Shown: positions 28,058-37,075, counted from the stretch's first letter. The stretch is DNA of 64,000 nucleotides from an uncultured Duodenibacillus sp. (GCA_944388865.1 CALXKM010000024.1:1-64000), one strand, 5' to 3'. Notes: generated by a model from the sequence alone, not told the origin. A program made the numbers and translations.

Positions 28058-29301
28058 ACAGCAAGCCGCGCGTCGTCATCACGGGCTTTGGCGCCATCAG
28101 CCCGCTTGGAAATGACTGGAGCAGCGTACGCGCCAAGCTGCTGTCGTGCACCAATGCCGTACAGAAAATTCAGGACTGGACAACCATTCAAGGACTACGC
28201 ACTCAAGTGGGCTGCCCGGCTGCGCCCTTTGAACTTGACAAGAGCCGCTACAACCGCAAAAGCCTGCGCAGCATGGGGCGCGTCGGCGTGCTTGGCGTAC
28301 GCGCCACAGAAATCGCCCTCGGCGACGCTGGTCTGGCTGATCCCGAATTTCTCGCCTCCGGCGACATCGGCATTGCCTACGGATCATGCTCCGGGACGCC
28401 CAGCGCCATCGGAGACATTGCCGAACTTGTGCTGCATCGCACCACGCGCGGCATGAACGCCAACACGTACATCCGCATGATGGCGCACACGGCCCCCGTC
28501 AACATCGGCATTTTCTTCGGCATCCGCGGACGAGTCATCACGACAAGCTCGGCGTGCACCTCGTCCTCGCAGGCAATCGGCTACGCCTATGAAAGCATTC
28601 TGGCAGGCAAAGCAAAAGCAATGATTGCCGGCGGCAGCGAAGAGCTCGATGCCTCGGATGCTGCCATTTTCGATACGCTTTTTGCCACCAGCACGGAATT
28701 CAACGACGAGCCGCATCTCACGCCGCGTCCCTTCGATGCCCAGCGCGACGGTCTTGTGATCGGCGAAGGCGGCTGCACGGTGATCCTCGAAGAACTCGGG
28801 CACGCTCTTGATCGCGGAGCGCACATTTATGCAGAAGTTCTAGGCTTTGGAACAAACTCCGATGGCGCTCACGTCACCTCTCCGCAGTCCGAGCAAATGG
28901 CGCGCGCCATGCAGCTTGCGCTCAAAGACGCCGGGCTTCAGGCTTCGGACATCGGCTACGTCAATGCCCATGGCACCGGAACCGATCGCGGCGACGCAGC
29001 CGAATCCGCAGCCACATTTGCCGTCTTCGGCAACCAAACCCCCGTATCAACGCTCAAAAGCTACATGGGCCACACGCTGGGTGCGTGCGGATCGCTTGAG
29101 TCCTGGATGTCAATCTGCATGATGAACGAAGGCTGGTTTGCCCCCAACGTCAATCTCACCGAGCCCGCGCAGGACTGCGCCCGACTCGACTACATCATGG
29201 GCGAGCCCAGAAAGATTGAAGCCGACTTTGTGATGAGCAACAACTTTGCCTTCGGCGGCATCAACACTTCTCTTATTTTCGGTCGTTATAAGGACGCCTA
29301 A
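28054..29301 (+). CDS. Beta-ketoacyl-ACP synthase, ApeR-like
   Basis: Second full ketosynthase, 415 residues, with C168 (SSACTSSS), H306 (NAHGTGTDRGD) and H340 (MGHTLGACG). The acyl-pocket sequences differ from the first KS, in agreement with a separate role in APE systems, where ApeR acts as an independent homodimeric KS, perhaps at early elongation. Starts inside the FabG-like stop (ATGA). Confidence 0.88.
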   Translation: MNSKPRVVITGFGAISPLGNDWSSVRAKLLSCTNAVQKIQDWTTIQGLRTQVGCPAAPFELDKSRYNRKSLRSMGRVGVLGVRATEIALGDAGLADPEFLASGDIGIAYGSCSGTPSAIGDIAELVLHRTTRGMNANTYIRMMAHTAPVNIGIFFGIRGRVITTSSACTSSSQAIGYAYESILAGKAKAMIAGGSEELDASDAAIFDTLFATSTEFNDEPHLTPRPFDAQRDGLVIGEGGCTVILEELGHALDRGAHIYAEVLGFGTNSDGAHVTSPQSEQMARAMQLALKDAGLQASDIGYVNAHGTGTDRGDAAESAATFAVFGNQTPVSTLKSYMGHTLGACGSLESWMSICMMNEGWFAPNVNLTEPAQDCARLDYIMGEPRKIEADFVMSNNFAFGGINTSLIFGRYKDA

Positions 29302-29303
29302 CG

Positions 29304-30374
29304 ATGCTCAAGCGCAAACCCCGCAATCAAAACAGCATTATTGAGGCGCTCTACGAGGCGCAGAAAATCGCCTTTTCGCCTTTTGTTTTTCAGGCCTGCG
29401 TTGCCGCCAAGCGTTTGGGCGTTCTCGTCGCCATGGCCGAGCCCGCAGCCGAAAACAGCATTGCGCGCAGCACTGGTCTTTCGGCCTATGCCGTAGCCGT
29501 GCTTGTCGACGCGCTTGTTGCCGCAGGCGTCTGCCGGCGCGACGAAAAAGGAAACTTGCAGCTCACCAAAACAGGCGAGTGCCTTGTTTTTGACGAAATG
29601 ACTGCGGTCAACCTCGATTTTGCCGCCGACGTCTGCTACGGCGCGCTCGAAGCGCTTGAAGAGTCTCTAAAAACAGCCCGGCCCGAAGGACTCAAACGCT
29701 TTGGCAGCTGGAGCACGATTTATCCTGGACTCTCGGAGCTGCCCGAGCGCGCCCGCCGCAGCTGGTTTGGTTTCGACCACTACTACTCGGACCGCTACTT
29801 CGACAGTCTGGCCGCACTGATTGAAAAAACGCTGTGCCCAAAGGTGCTTTTTGACATCGGCGGCAACACGGGCAAATTTGCCCTTGCCATGCTCAAGGCC
29901 TCGGAGACTGCGCGCGTGGTGCTCGTCGACCTTCCGCAGCAGTGCCGTCTGGCACAAGAAAACAAAGCGCTTGCCCCTTACGCCGATCGCTTTTCCTGCG
30001 CCTCGGTCAACTGGCTGGAGCCGCAGGCTGTGCCCAGCGTTCAGACTCAGGCCGACGTCATTTGGATGAGCCAGTTTCTGGACTGCTTTGCCCCCGAACA
30101 GGCCGTGAGCATCTTGCTTCGCGCCAAGGCGCTTCTTGCACCATCAGGACGCTTTGCCGTATTGGAATGCCTGACCGATCGACAGCCTTATCCGGCCGCG
30201 CAATTGAGCCTTGCGGCCTCTTCGCTTTACTTCACGGCGCTTGCCAACGGCAACTCTCGCTTTTATCGTCATGCGGATCTGGAAGCAATTTTTGACGCCG
30301 CTGGACTTGTCATCGAAGCAGAGCAGTCAAACATCGGCATAAGCCACACGCTTTTTGTCTGCAAACCGCGCTAA
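29304..30374 (+). CDS. SAM-dependent methyltransferase, ApeB-like
   Basis: 356 residues: N-terminal winged-helix dimerisation region (LGVLVAMAEPAAENSIARSTGLS) and C-terminal class I SAM domain (LFDIGGNTGKFALAM, then VVLVDLPQQC), the layout of small-molecule O-methyltransferases. In APE clusters a methyltransferase modifies the aryl ring. Without an ammonia-lyase gene here its acceptor is uncertain. Two bases after the preceding stop. Confidence 0.83.
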   Translation: MLKRKPRNQNSIIEALYEAQKIAFSPFVFQACVAAKRLGVLVAMAEPAAENSIARSTGLSAYAVAVLVDALVAAGVCRRDEKGNLQLTKTGECLVFDEMTAVNLDFAADVCYGALEALEESLKTARPEGLKRFGSWSTIYPGLSELPERARRSWFGFDHYYSDRYFDSLAALIEKTLCPKVLFDIGGNTGKFALAMLKASETARVVLVDLPQQCRLAQENKALAPYADRFSCASVNWLEPQAVPSVQTQADVIWMSQFLDCFAPEQAVSILLRAKALLAPSGRFAVLECLTDRQPYPAAQLSLAASSLYFTALANGNSRFYRHADLEAIFDAAGLVIEAEQSNIGISHTLFVCKPR

Positions 30375-30385
30375 GAAATTTTCCC

Positions 30386-31084
30386 ATGCTTTTGTTTGTC
30401 GAAGATTTTGTCGTGCGCACCGCCTCAAGCCAAGCGCATTTTGCCAAAGCCGGCGCACAGCCTGAGACTTCTGCCGCGGTCGTGCCCGCCATGCTGCGAA
30501 GGCGCCTGACGCCGCTAGGCAAACTGGCGCTTTCAGCCATTGCTGAACTCAGACCCAAGGAAAACGAATCGATGATTTTTGCCTCAAGCTGGGGAGACCT
30601 GTCGCGCTCCTTTGCACTGCTTGAGTCTCTTTGCTCATCCTCGGAAATGAGCCCGGCCGGATTTGCCCTAAGCGTACACAACGCCATTGCCGCCACGGCG
30701 GCAATCTGGCTCAAAAATCGCCGTGCGCACAAGGCCGTATGCGGCGCAAAGACGACGGCCTCGGCTGGACTTGTCGAATGCTCGCTTGCTCTGCGCCAAG
30801 CCCCTTCAGTGCTGCTTGTGCGCTACGAACCTTCCATGCCTGAAGTCTGGCAGAGCCCGGATGCTGTTGAATGCAGCGATGAGCCCGCTGTCTGGGCCAT
30901 GCGGCTTGTTGCAAAAAAGACGTCGGAAACCATTTTTTCATTTGACCTCTCTTCTCTATCCGATCTTTCAGCAAAAGAAGACAAGTCAGGCTCCATCGCA
31001 AGCGAAATCTCTTTTTTCTTAGGCAATGATCAAACCTACGTCGATGCTGACGGCAAACGGGGGTGGCTGTGGAGGAAGGCTTGA
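30386..31084 (+). CDS. ApeC-like half-size ketosynthase, chain-length-factor homologue
   Basis: 232 residues, only the N-terminal half of the ketosynthase fold (PF13723 type). By eye the stretch TTASAGLVECSLAL aligns with the KS nucleophile loop but the Cys is missing, and there is no HGTGT His motif, so it cannot condense by itself. ApeC homologues form a heterodimer with ApeO and set chain length. Also rich in Ser/Lys near the end. Confidence 0.8.
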   Translation: MLLFVEDFVVRTASSQAHFAKAGAQPETSAAVVPAMLRRRLTPLGKLALSAIAELRPKENESMIFASSWGDLSRSFALLESLCSSSEMSPAGFALSVHNAIAATAAIWLKNRRAHKAVCGAKTTASAGLVECSLALRQAPSVLLVRYEPSMPEVWQSPDAVECSDEPAVWAMRLVAKKTSETIFSFDLSSLSDLSAKEDKSGSIASEISFFLGNDQTYVDADGKRGWLWRKA

Positions 31085-31905
31085 GCAAAACAAACAAAAC
31101 CCTAGTCTGGCGCCTGAACTACCTGTGGCGACTGGCCGCGACGGGATTTTGCTTTCTAACCTTTGCGCTCATGGGGCTCGCCTTTCGTTTTGCTGCCTGC
31201 CCTCTTTTGAATATTGTCTTTCGAGACAGCAGAAAGCGAGAGCTCGCTGCGCGGCGCGTAGTACAAAAAAGCTTTTCCTTTTTCGTCGGGCTCATGCAGT
31301 CGCTGGGGTGCCTTGAATACCGCTTTGAGGGCGACGTCAAGCGTCTTCGCTCCGAGTCGCTTTTAATCTGCGCCAATCACCCGACGCTCATCGACGTCGT
31401 GCTGCTCATGTCGAAAATCCCCAATGCAACCTGCATCGTAAAAGCATCGCTCACGCATTCATTTGCGCTCAAATCGCCCGTCCTCACATCGGGCTACATC
31501 AGCAACGACTCCGGCCCAGAGCTTATCGAAGCCTGCGCGCAAGCCCTCGGCAGGAACGACACCCTCATCATTTTTCCCGAAGGCACCCGATCGCGCCCCG
31601 GCGAAGAACCCCGCCTGAAGCACGGCGCGGCCGCCACGGCCATTGCAGCGCTCAAAAACATCACCCCCGTCGTCATTTCCTGCACGCCGGCTTCGCTAAT
31701 GAAGGACATAGCGTGGTACCGCATCCCTTCGCGTAAAATGTTTTTTTCCATAAAGATTCTGCCCGACATCGGTATTGCCCCGTATGTCGAAGCCGAAGCC
31801 TCCATCGGGCGACCGGCCGCCGTACGGCGCCTGAACCGAACAATTAAAGAAACCCTTTTTACAAAGCAGGAAGCATCCAATGGACAAGCAAGCTCTCGAA
31901 CATGA
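31081..31905 (+). CDS. ApeD-like 1-acylglycerol-3-phosphate acyltransferase family protein
   Basis: 274 residues. Membrane segment near residues 12-35, acyltransferase block I NHPTLID (HX4D) and block III FPEGTRSRPG. Likely transfers the finished or a partial acyl chain at the inner membrane. Start: TTG at 31081, because GGAGG (31071-31075) lies 5 bases ahead and TTGA overlaps the previous stop exactly as ATGA does elsewhere in this operon. The upstream GTG codons (31063, 31069) would put the ribosome site inside the gene. Confidence 0.82.
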   Translation: MSKTNKTLVWRLNYLWRLAATGFCFLTFALMGLAFRFAACPLLNIVFRDSRKRELAARRVVQKSFSFFVGLMQSLGCLEYRFEGDVKRLRSESLLICANHPTLIDVVLLMSKIPNATCIVKASLTHSFALKSPVLTSGYISNDSGPELIEACAQALGRNDTLIIFPEGTRSRPGEEPRLKHGAAATAIAALKNITPVVISCTPASLMKDIAWYRIPSRKMFFSIKILPDIGIAPYVEAEASIGRPAAVRRLNRTIKETLFTKQEASNGQASSRT

Positions 31906-32146
31906 GCTCAAAGAGCTCATCATCAGCAGTCTAAGTCTTGAAGACATCACGGTTGATGATATTGACAGCAATCAGGCGCTTTTTGTCGAAGGACTCGGGC
32001 TTGATTCCATCGACGCACTCGAACTCGGTCTGGCCATCAAGAAAAAATACGGCATCACGATGTCGGCCGAAAGTGAAGAAAACAAACAGCACTTCGCCAG
32101 CGTGAGCGCTCTGGCCGATTTCGTCATGAGCCGCAAGGCACACTAA
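31880..32146 (+). CDS. Acyl carrier protein, ApeE-like
   Basis: 88 residues, phosphopantetheine Ser in GLDSIDALEL (about residue 43). Acidic four-helix carrier. Overlaps the preceding acyltransferase by 26 bases. One of two ACPs in the operon; in APE systems both carry intermediates. Confidence 0.92.
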   Translation: MDKQALEHELKELIISSLSLEDITVDDIDSNQALFVEGLGLDSIDALELGLAIKKKYGITMSAESEENKQHFASVSALADFVMSRKAH

Positions 32147-32189
32147 ACTTGCAGCTCGAAAACTTTGCCTTACATTTTTCGACTCAATC

Positions 32190-32450
32190 ATGGTGACCGA
32201 ACAGCAGATTTTTGACCGTCTCAAGACAGTCCTCATTGAAGCCTTTGAAATAGAAGAATCCATCATCAAACCCGAAGCCCGTTTTTACGAAGATCTCGAC
32301 ATCGACTCGATCGACGCCGTTGATCTCATCGTCAAGCTTCAACCCATGATCGGCGACAAGAAGATCTCACCGGCTGACTTCAAGCAAGTGCGCACCATTG
32401 CCGATCTGACGGCGGTGCTTGCAAAGCTTCTCAACGAGCCCAAGCCTTAA
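32190..32450 (+). CDS. Acyl carrier protein, ApeF-like
   Basis: 86 residues, attachment Ser in DIDSIDAVDLIVKL (about residue 40). Distinct from the previous ACP (low identity by eye outside the DSID motif), so the pair is not a recent duplication. 43 bases after the first ACP. Confidence 0.92.
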   Translation: MVTEQQIFDRLKTVLIEAFEIEESIIKPEARFYEDLDIDSIDAVDLIVKLQPMIGDKKISPADFKQVRTIADLTAVLAKLLNEPKP

Positions 32451-32490
32451 GCCACGATCTGCGCTTGAGCTAGTCGTCATCCCTTTTTGC

Positions 32491-33036
32491 ATGCTCTGTG
32501 TTCGCATTGTCGGCGCGCTGCTTGCCGCGGCTTATCCTTTTGCCGTTTATTTTTTGCTCGAGCAAGGACACGCTTGGGCCGCAGGAGCAGTGATTGCGCT
32601 GACCGCACTCTTAGTCTGGCTTGGCAAGCGCAACCGCATTTCTCTGGCGGCATTTGCCGCTGCGCTGGTTCTGGCGGCAGCCTCGGGATTTGCTCAGGAC
32701 TCCACGGCCGTCAAGCTCTATCCCGTGGTGATGAATGCCTGCTGGCTCGCTTTTTTTGGCTTTTCGCTTGCTTCGGTTCCCGCCATTGAGCTTTTTGCTC
32801 GCATCAAGCACAAGGATCTGCCGGATGCGGCCGTTGTTTACTGCCGAAAAGCAACTATTGCCTGGTGTATTTTCTTTGTTTTAAACGGCCTGACGGCGCT
32901 TGACTCTGCTCTTTTTCGCAGCGACGCCTGGTGGGCTTTATACAATGGGGCAATTGCCTACGTTCTTATTGCGCTCATGTTCGCGGCTGAATATATTGTC
33001 CGCAGAATTTATGCACGAAAGCACCTTAAGCCATGA
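32491..33036 (+). CDS. COG4648-type membrane protein, ApeG-like
   Basis: 181 residues, about five hydrophobic segments, with the charged loop ELFARIKHKDLPDAAVVYCRK characteristic of the family. Members occur almost only in APE-type loci; function unknown, possibly chain handover at the membrane. Start ambiguous: ATG at 32491 or TTG at 32419 within the ACP gene; neither has a strong ribosome site. The stop overlaps the ligase start by ATGA. Confidence 0.72.
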   Translation: MLCVRIVGALLAAAYPFAVYFLLEQGHAWAAGAVIALTALLVWLGKRNRISLAAFAAALVLAAASGFAQDSTAVKLYPVVMNACWLAFFGFSLASVPAIELFARIKHKDLPDAAVVYCRKATIAWCIFFVLNGLTALDSALFRSDAWWALYNGAIAYVLIALMFAAEYIVRRIYARKHLKP

Positions 33037-34766
33037 TTTCTTCGCGCTTTCTTGACCCTGCCATCACGCTTACTCGCACGGACGCAGACGATGTCGAATT
33101 TGTCCTTTCTGAAAACGGCACGCGCACCTGGGGCGAATACGCCATTGCCGTCAATAATTGGAAAAAAGCCTTCGCTGCAGCCGGCGTGAGCAGCGCCGCC
33201 TTGTTTTTTACAGACCTTTTTGATCTGTCTTCATGCTTGTTCGGAGCATGGGCCGCAGGTGTGCGTGCCATTCTTCCGGCCGATACGACGCAGGCTGTCT
33301 GCAGGCAGCTCAACACCCTTGCCGAAGCTGCCGCAGGAGACTTTCCAAACGACCTGACGATCAGGCGCATAAAGCCTTTTTGCGAAGCCGAGCCCTGCCG
33401 TGATGCGCTTGATTCTTCGGGCAGTCTTGTGAGCCTTTTCACTTCCGGTTCAACAGGAGAGCCTGCGCTCATTACCAAGCGTCTCCGACAGCTTTTCTGC
33501 GAAGTTCCCGCCATTGAAGTCAGAAGACCGGATGCCAAAGACATTGAGCTGCCTCAGGACACTGTGATCTTTTCGACCGTTCCCCCGCAGCACATCTACG
33601 GATTGCTTTTTTCCATTCTGTGGCCAGCGGCAAGTCTGCGGCCGATCTGGCACCAGCGCATTTTGTATCCGGAAGAGCTTGTCGCGCGCATGGCTCGCAC
33701 GCAGCACTGTCTGTGGATTGCAAGTCCGGCGCACTTAAAGCGCCTGCCCGAAGATCTCGACTGGGCTTGTCTCAAAAACATCCTGCGCGTCATCTACACC
33801 AGCGGCGGCCCGTTGTCTGACGATGCTTTACGGCGCACGATTGCCCTCACCGGACTTTCGCCGATTGAAATCTTCGGCAGCTCTGAGTCGGGCGGCATTG
33901 CCTGGCGCACGCGCGCTCTTGCTCAAGATGGTTCCATCATCAATGAAGCCTTCAGAGCGCTTCCGGGCATTGAGTGGAAGATGGAAAACTCGCTGCTGGT
34001 GATTAAAAGCGAACAGCTTTCCTCCAACGGCTGGGAGAGCACGTCGGATCGAATTGCGGTCAATTCCGACGGCTCCTTTACCTTGCTCGGTCGCGCCGAC
34101 CGCATCGTTAAAATCGAAGAAAAGCGCATCTCGCTTACGGCCGTCGAAAAAGCGCTTCTTGGCACCGAACTTATTGCCAACTGCCGCGCTTTCGTTCGGC
34201 CTGGCTCGGGCAAGCTTGCCGTTGCAGCCGTGCCGACGCATCTAGCTGTGGAAACTATCCGGCGCAAGGGAAAAGCCGCTTTGGCGAGGCAGCTGCGAGA
34301 AGCTTTGCTGCGCGTCATTGAGCGCATCTGTCTTCCCCGTCACTGGCGCTTTGTCTGGGAGTTGCCGGAAAATTCGCTCGGAAAACTCACCACTCAGGCT
34401 CTTGAAGCACTGTTTGATCCCCGCGCCGTACAGGCCGTTGTCGCCGAGCGCTCAGAACAGAGCGCCGAATTGCTCGTTACCGTGCCGGGAAATTCTCCCT
34501 TTTTCACCGGGCACTTCCCCGAATTCAAGCTTTTGCCTGGCGTCGTGCAGGTTTCTTGGGCCGAATCCTTAGCGCGCCGCCTCTTTGACATTGATGGCTG
34601 CCTAAAGGAAATAAAAAATCTTAAATTCATGCGTCCCATTTCCCCTGAGAGCACGCTTGTTCTCAAGCTCTGTTGCGCTCCCAAAGGCATCTCTTTTGCC
34701 TATGAGGATGTCTCGGGAGAAACCTTTGCCAAGGGTACGCTCATTTTTGCCGGAGCCCTGAAGTGA
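33033..34766 (+). CDS. AMP-dependent acyl ligase fused to hot-dog dehydratase (ApeH-ApeI-like)
   Basis: 577 residues. Residues 1-440 form an adenylating enzyme: P-loop LFTSGSTGEPALITKR (135-150), GSSESGGIAWR, and the hinge/lysine region LGRADRIVKIEEKRIS. It would load the starter acid onto an ACP. Residues about 468-577 are a FabA/Z-like dehydratase with FTGHFPEFKLLPGVVQ (His in GHFP). In many APE clusters these are two genes, ApeH and ApeI. The fusion may channel intermediates. Overlaps neighbours by 4 bases on both sides. Confidence 0.86.
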   Translation: MISSRFLDPAITLTRTDADDVEFVLSENGTRTWGEYAIAVNNWKKAFAAAGVSSAALFFTDLFDLSSCLFGAWAAGVRAILPADTTQAVCRQLNTLAEAAAGDFPNDLTIRRIKPFCEAEPCRDALDSSGSLVSLFTSGSTGEPALITKRLRQLFCEVPAIEVRRPDAKDIELPQDTVIFSTVPPQHIYGLLFSILWPAASLRPIWHQRILYPEELVARMARTQHCLWIASPAHLKRLPEDLDWACLKNILRVIYTSGGPLSDDALRRTIALTGLSPIEIFGSSESGGIAWRTRALAQDGSIINEAFRALPGIEWKMENSLLVIKSEQLSSNGWESTSDRIAVNSDGSFTLLGRADRIVKIEEKRISLTAVEKALLGTELIANCRAFVRPGSGKLAVAAVPTHLAVETIRRKGKAALARQLREALLRVIERICLPRHWRFVWELPENSLGKLTTQALEALFDPRAVQAVVAERSEQSAELLVTVPGNSPFFTGHFPEFKLLPGVVQVSWAESLARRLFDIDGCLKEIKNLKFMRPISPESTLVLKLCCAPKGISFAYEDVSGETFAKGTLIFAGALK

Positions 34767-35530
34767 GCTTTTTTCATCCCTGCGCCCTAATTCCGGTCTA
34801 CAACCATGACCGAGCCGTGGGCAAAGTCATCGACAAACTCTTGGCTCTGAATCTGGAAATCGTCATGGTCGACGACGGCAGCACTCAAGCCTGTGCGAAG
34901 ACTCTGGATGCAATAGCCCAAGAGTACGGATCTGTACTGCATTTGATTCACTTGCCTCAAAACGGAGGCAAAGGCGCTGCCTGCGTCGCGGGATTTCGAA
35001 AAGCTCTCGAACTGGGCTTTACGCATGCGCTGCAAGTCGACGCCGACGCGCAGCACGATCTGGAAGCGGCTGAGGGCTTTCTACGTACAGCACAAGAACA
35101 CCCGCACGCTCTTGTCTGCGCCTATCCCGAGTACGACGCGTCGGCTCCGAGAGCCCGTCGCTGGGGCCATAAAGTGACCAACTTCTGGGTTGCGCTCAAC
35201 ACCTGGGGCCGAGGGCCGGCAGATTCTCTGTGCGGCTTTCGCGTCTACCCGCTTGACGAGACAATCTCGGTCATTGATCATTGCCGCATTGGGCTGCGCA
35301 TGGATTTTGATCTTGATATTGTCGTGCGGCTCGCATGGGCCGGCGTGCGTACCATCAACCTTCCCGTCGGCGTCACCTATCCCGAAGGAGGTCTGTCTCA
35401 CTTCAAAGGAATCAAAGACAACTGCAGCATTAGTCTGACGCACGCCAAGCACTGCACGCTGATGATTCTTGATGTGCTGCGACTGCGTCGCCTCTGGCGC
35501 CTGCCAAGAGACCTCAAGGATCAACCATGA
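34763..35530 (+). CDS. Family 2 glycosyltransferase, ApeJ-like
   Basis: 255 residues, GT-A fold: ALIPVYNHDRAVGKVIDKL, VMVDDGST, and the metal-binding QVDADAQHD. No transmembrane anchor. Resembles dolichol-phosphate mannosyltransferase-like enzymes found in APE loci; it probably adds a sugar to the lipid anchor. GTG start at 34763 overlapping the ligase stop (GTGA). Confidence 0.85.
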   Translation: MSFFHPCALIPVYNHDRAVGKVIDKLLALNLEIVMVDDGSTQACAKTLDAIAQEYGSVLHLIHLPQNGGKGAACVAGFRKALELGFTHALQVDADAQHDLEAAEGFLRTAQEHPHALVCAYPEYDASAPRARRWGHKVTNFWVALNTWGRGPADSLCGFRVYPLDETISVIDHCRIGLRMDFDLDIVVRLAWAGVRTINLPVGVTYPEGGLSHFKGIKDNCSISLTHAKHCTLMILDVLRLRRLWRLPRDLKDQP

Positions 35531-36486
35531 CAGAGCAAAAGCACTGGTCGCAGCAGCAGGAAACCACCAGCACTCTGGGCATTCGCGTGCTTTTGGGAAT
35601 ATTTCGTCTAGGCGGACGAGCGCTTTTTCATCTCACGCTCTGGCCTGTGGTTGTTTTCTTCTGGTTGACAGTTGCCCGCTCGCGCAATGCAAGCAGCGCC
35701 TACCTAAGGCAAATGGCGCGCTTTACCGGCACCACCGTCCCATTTCTGGGAAGTCTGCGGCATCTCATGCGCTTTTCCGACACGATTCTTGACAAGATTC
35801 TGGCAGTCTCCGGTTCATTCGGCGCACAAGATCTCAATGTCGTCAACGCAGAGGATATTCTCGACGATCCCAGAGGCGGAGTCATCATCACCGCGCATAC
35901 GGGATGCATTGAGCTCTGTCAGGTCATCTCCGAAGGACAGCGCACGGGGCGCACTTTGCATGTGCTTGTGCATACGGTGCACGCCGTGCGCTTCAACAAA
36001 CTTGTCAGAAAGATCAATCCTCAGTTTGCTGTCAACCACATTGAGGTGACCAGCATTGGTCCGCAAACTGCCATGGAGCTGTCTGACTTCATCGACCGCG
36101 GCGATTGGATCGTCATTGTGGCCGACCGTACGCCCATCGGTTCATCGAGCACAATCGACATTTCTTTTTTGGGCCGAAAGGCTCCTTTTGCTGCCGGTCC
36201 GTTCATCCTTGCGCACGTGCTCGGCTGCCCCGCCTGGAGCATGATTTGCACGCGCGAAACTTCTCCTTTGTCGAAGGCCCGCTACCGCGTGGAATTTGCC
36301 AAAATCGCAGAACCTCGTCCCGTGAACCGCCGCGAGCGAAATGCTGCTATTGCAGAAATGGCCGAACTTTGGGTAAAAACGCTTGAAAAAGCGCTGATGG
36401 ATTCGCCTTTGGACTGGTTTAATTTTTTCGACTTCTGGCGCCCGGCCTCAATCAAAGACGCACCTGAGAACCGCCTCAAGCAATGA
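35527..36486 (+). CDS. LpxL/COG4261-like acyltransferase, ApeK-like
   Basis: 319 residues with one N-terminal membrane segment (about 35-50) and the lipid A acyltransferase signature: HTGCIE (HX4E in place of HX4D), then ADRTPIG and a hydrophobic end. Likely attaches the polyene chain or a fatty acyl chain to a membrane lipid anchor. Overlaps the glycosyltransferase by ATGA. Last gene of the operon, followed by a terminator-like hairpin. Confidence 0.84.
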   Translation: MTEQKHWSQQQETTSTLGIRVLLGIFRLGGRALFHLTLWPVVVFFWLTVARSRNASSAYLRQMARFTGTTVPFLGSLRHLMRFSDTILDKILAVSGSFGAQDLNVVNAEDILDDPRGGVIITAHTGCIELCQVISEGQRTGRTLHVLVHTVHAVRFNKLVRKINPQFAVNHIEVTSIGPQTAMELSDFIDRGDWIVIVADRTPIGSSSTIDISFLGRKAPFAAGPFILAHVLGCPAWSMICTRETSPLSKARYRVEFAKIAEPRPVNRRERNAAIAEMAELWVKTLEKALMDSPLDWFNFFDFWRPASIKDAPENRLKQ

Positions 36487-36520
36487 ACGCCGCGGGCTGC
36501 ACAGTACAATATCTGCATTC

Positions 36521-36552
36521 GGCCGGACTCAAATTCCCGGCGTCCTTTTTTT
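36521..36552 (+). terminator. Probable terminator of the polyene operon
   Basis: GCCGG (36522-36526) pairs with CCGGC (36537-36541), and eight T follow (36545-36552). It overlaps the leader of the next gene, whose AAGGAG ribosome site starts about 8 bases later, so some read-through or a promoter in between is possible. Confidence 0.5.
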
Positions 36553-36573
36553 TCGTGTAAGGAGAAGTCCACC

Positions 36574-37029
36574 ATGCTTATCAAAGCTCCGACTCTTGTT
36601 GAAGGCATGCGCATGCCCCTGACGCACACGCTCGAGGGCGACAATCGATCCCCTGAATTGCTCTGGGACGACGTTCCTGAAGGCACCAAATCCTTTGCCA
36701 TTACTTGTTACGACCCTGATGCTCCTACCGGCGCCGGTTGGTGGCACTGGGTCGTCATTGATTTGCCGGCAGATCTGCGCCGACTTGAAGAAGGCGCAAA
36801 GCTTCCCGCAGGTGCACGCGGCATCACCAACGATTTCGGCATCAGAGAGTACGGCGGCGCCCGTCCTCCCAAAGGCCACGGCATGCATCGCTATATCTTT
36901 ACGGTTTGGGCACTGCCGGTTGAAAAGCTTGATGTGCCAGACACCGCCTCGCCTGCCGTCATCGGCTTTAATCTCAACGCCCTGGCGCTTGCCAGCGCCA
37001 AAATCACGGCTACTTATGTAACCGAATAG
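36574..37029 (+). CDS. YbhB/YbcL family PEBP-like protein
   Basis: 151 residues of the phosphatidylethanolamine-binding/Raf kinase inhibitor-like family: YDPDAPTGAGWWHWVVI with the anion pocket DPDAP and the His of WHW, then GYGG-like YGGARPPKGHGMHRY. No signal peptide, so cytoplasmic. Bacterial function unknown. AAGGAG about 8 bases before the ATG. Set off from the polyene operon by a hairpin and from hldA by a terminator. Confidence 0.9.
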   Translation: MLIKAPTLVEGMRMPLTHTLEGDNRSPELLWDDVPEGTKSFAITCYDPDAPTGAGWWHWVVIDLPADLRRLEEGAKLPAGARGITNDFGIREYGGARPPKGHGMHRYIFTVWALPVEKLDVPDTASPAVIGFNLNALALASAKITATYVTE

Positions 37030-37075
37030 GCACGATTACTTCTGTCCCATGTGATCGTCGAAAGCGGCCTTTTTT

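Larger units (their letters stand above)
25669..36486 (+). other. Aryl-polyene-like biosynthetic gene cluster (13 genes, one operon)
   Basis: Thirteen co-oriented genes, nearly all joined by ATGA/GTGA/TTGA overlaps or short gaps. In the letters used for aryl polyene (APE) clusters, as I remember them, the order is O, P, Q, R, B, C, D, E, F, G, H-I (fused), J, K. Not present inside: ammonia-lyase (A), thioesterase (L), LolA-like (M) and MMPL exporter (N); M and N homologues are at 48.3-51.1 kb. APEs are yellow membrane-bound polyene lipids that protect against oxidative stress. The exact product here is unknown. Confidence 0.85.
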
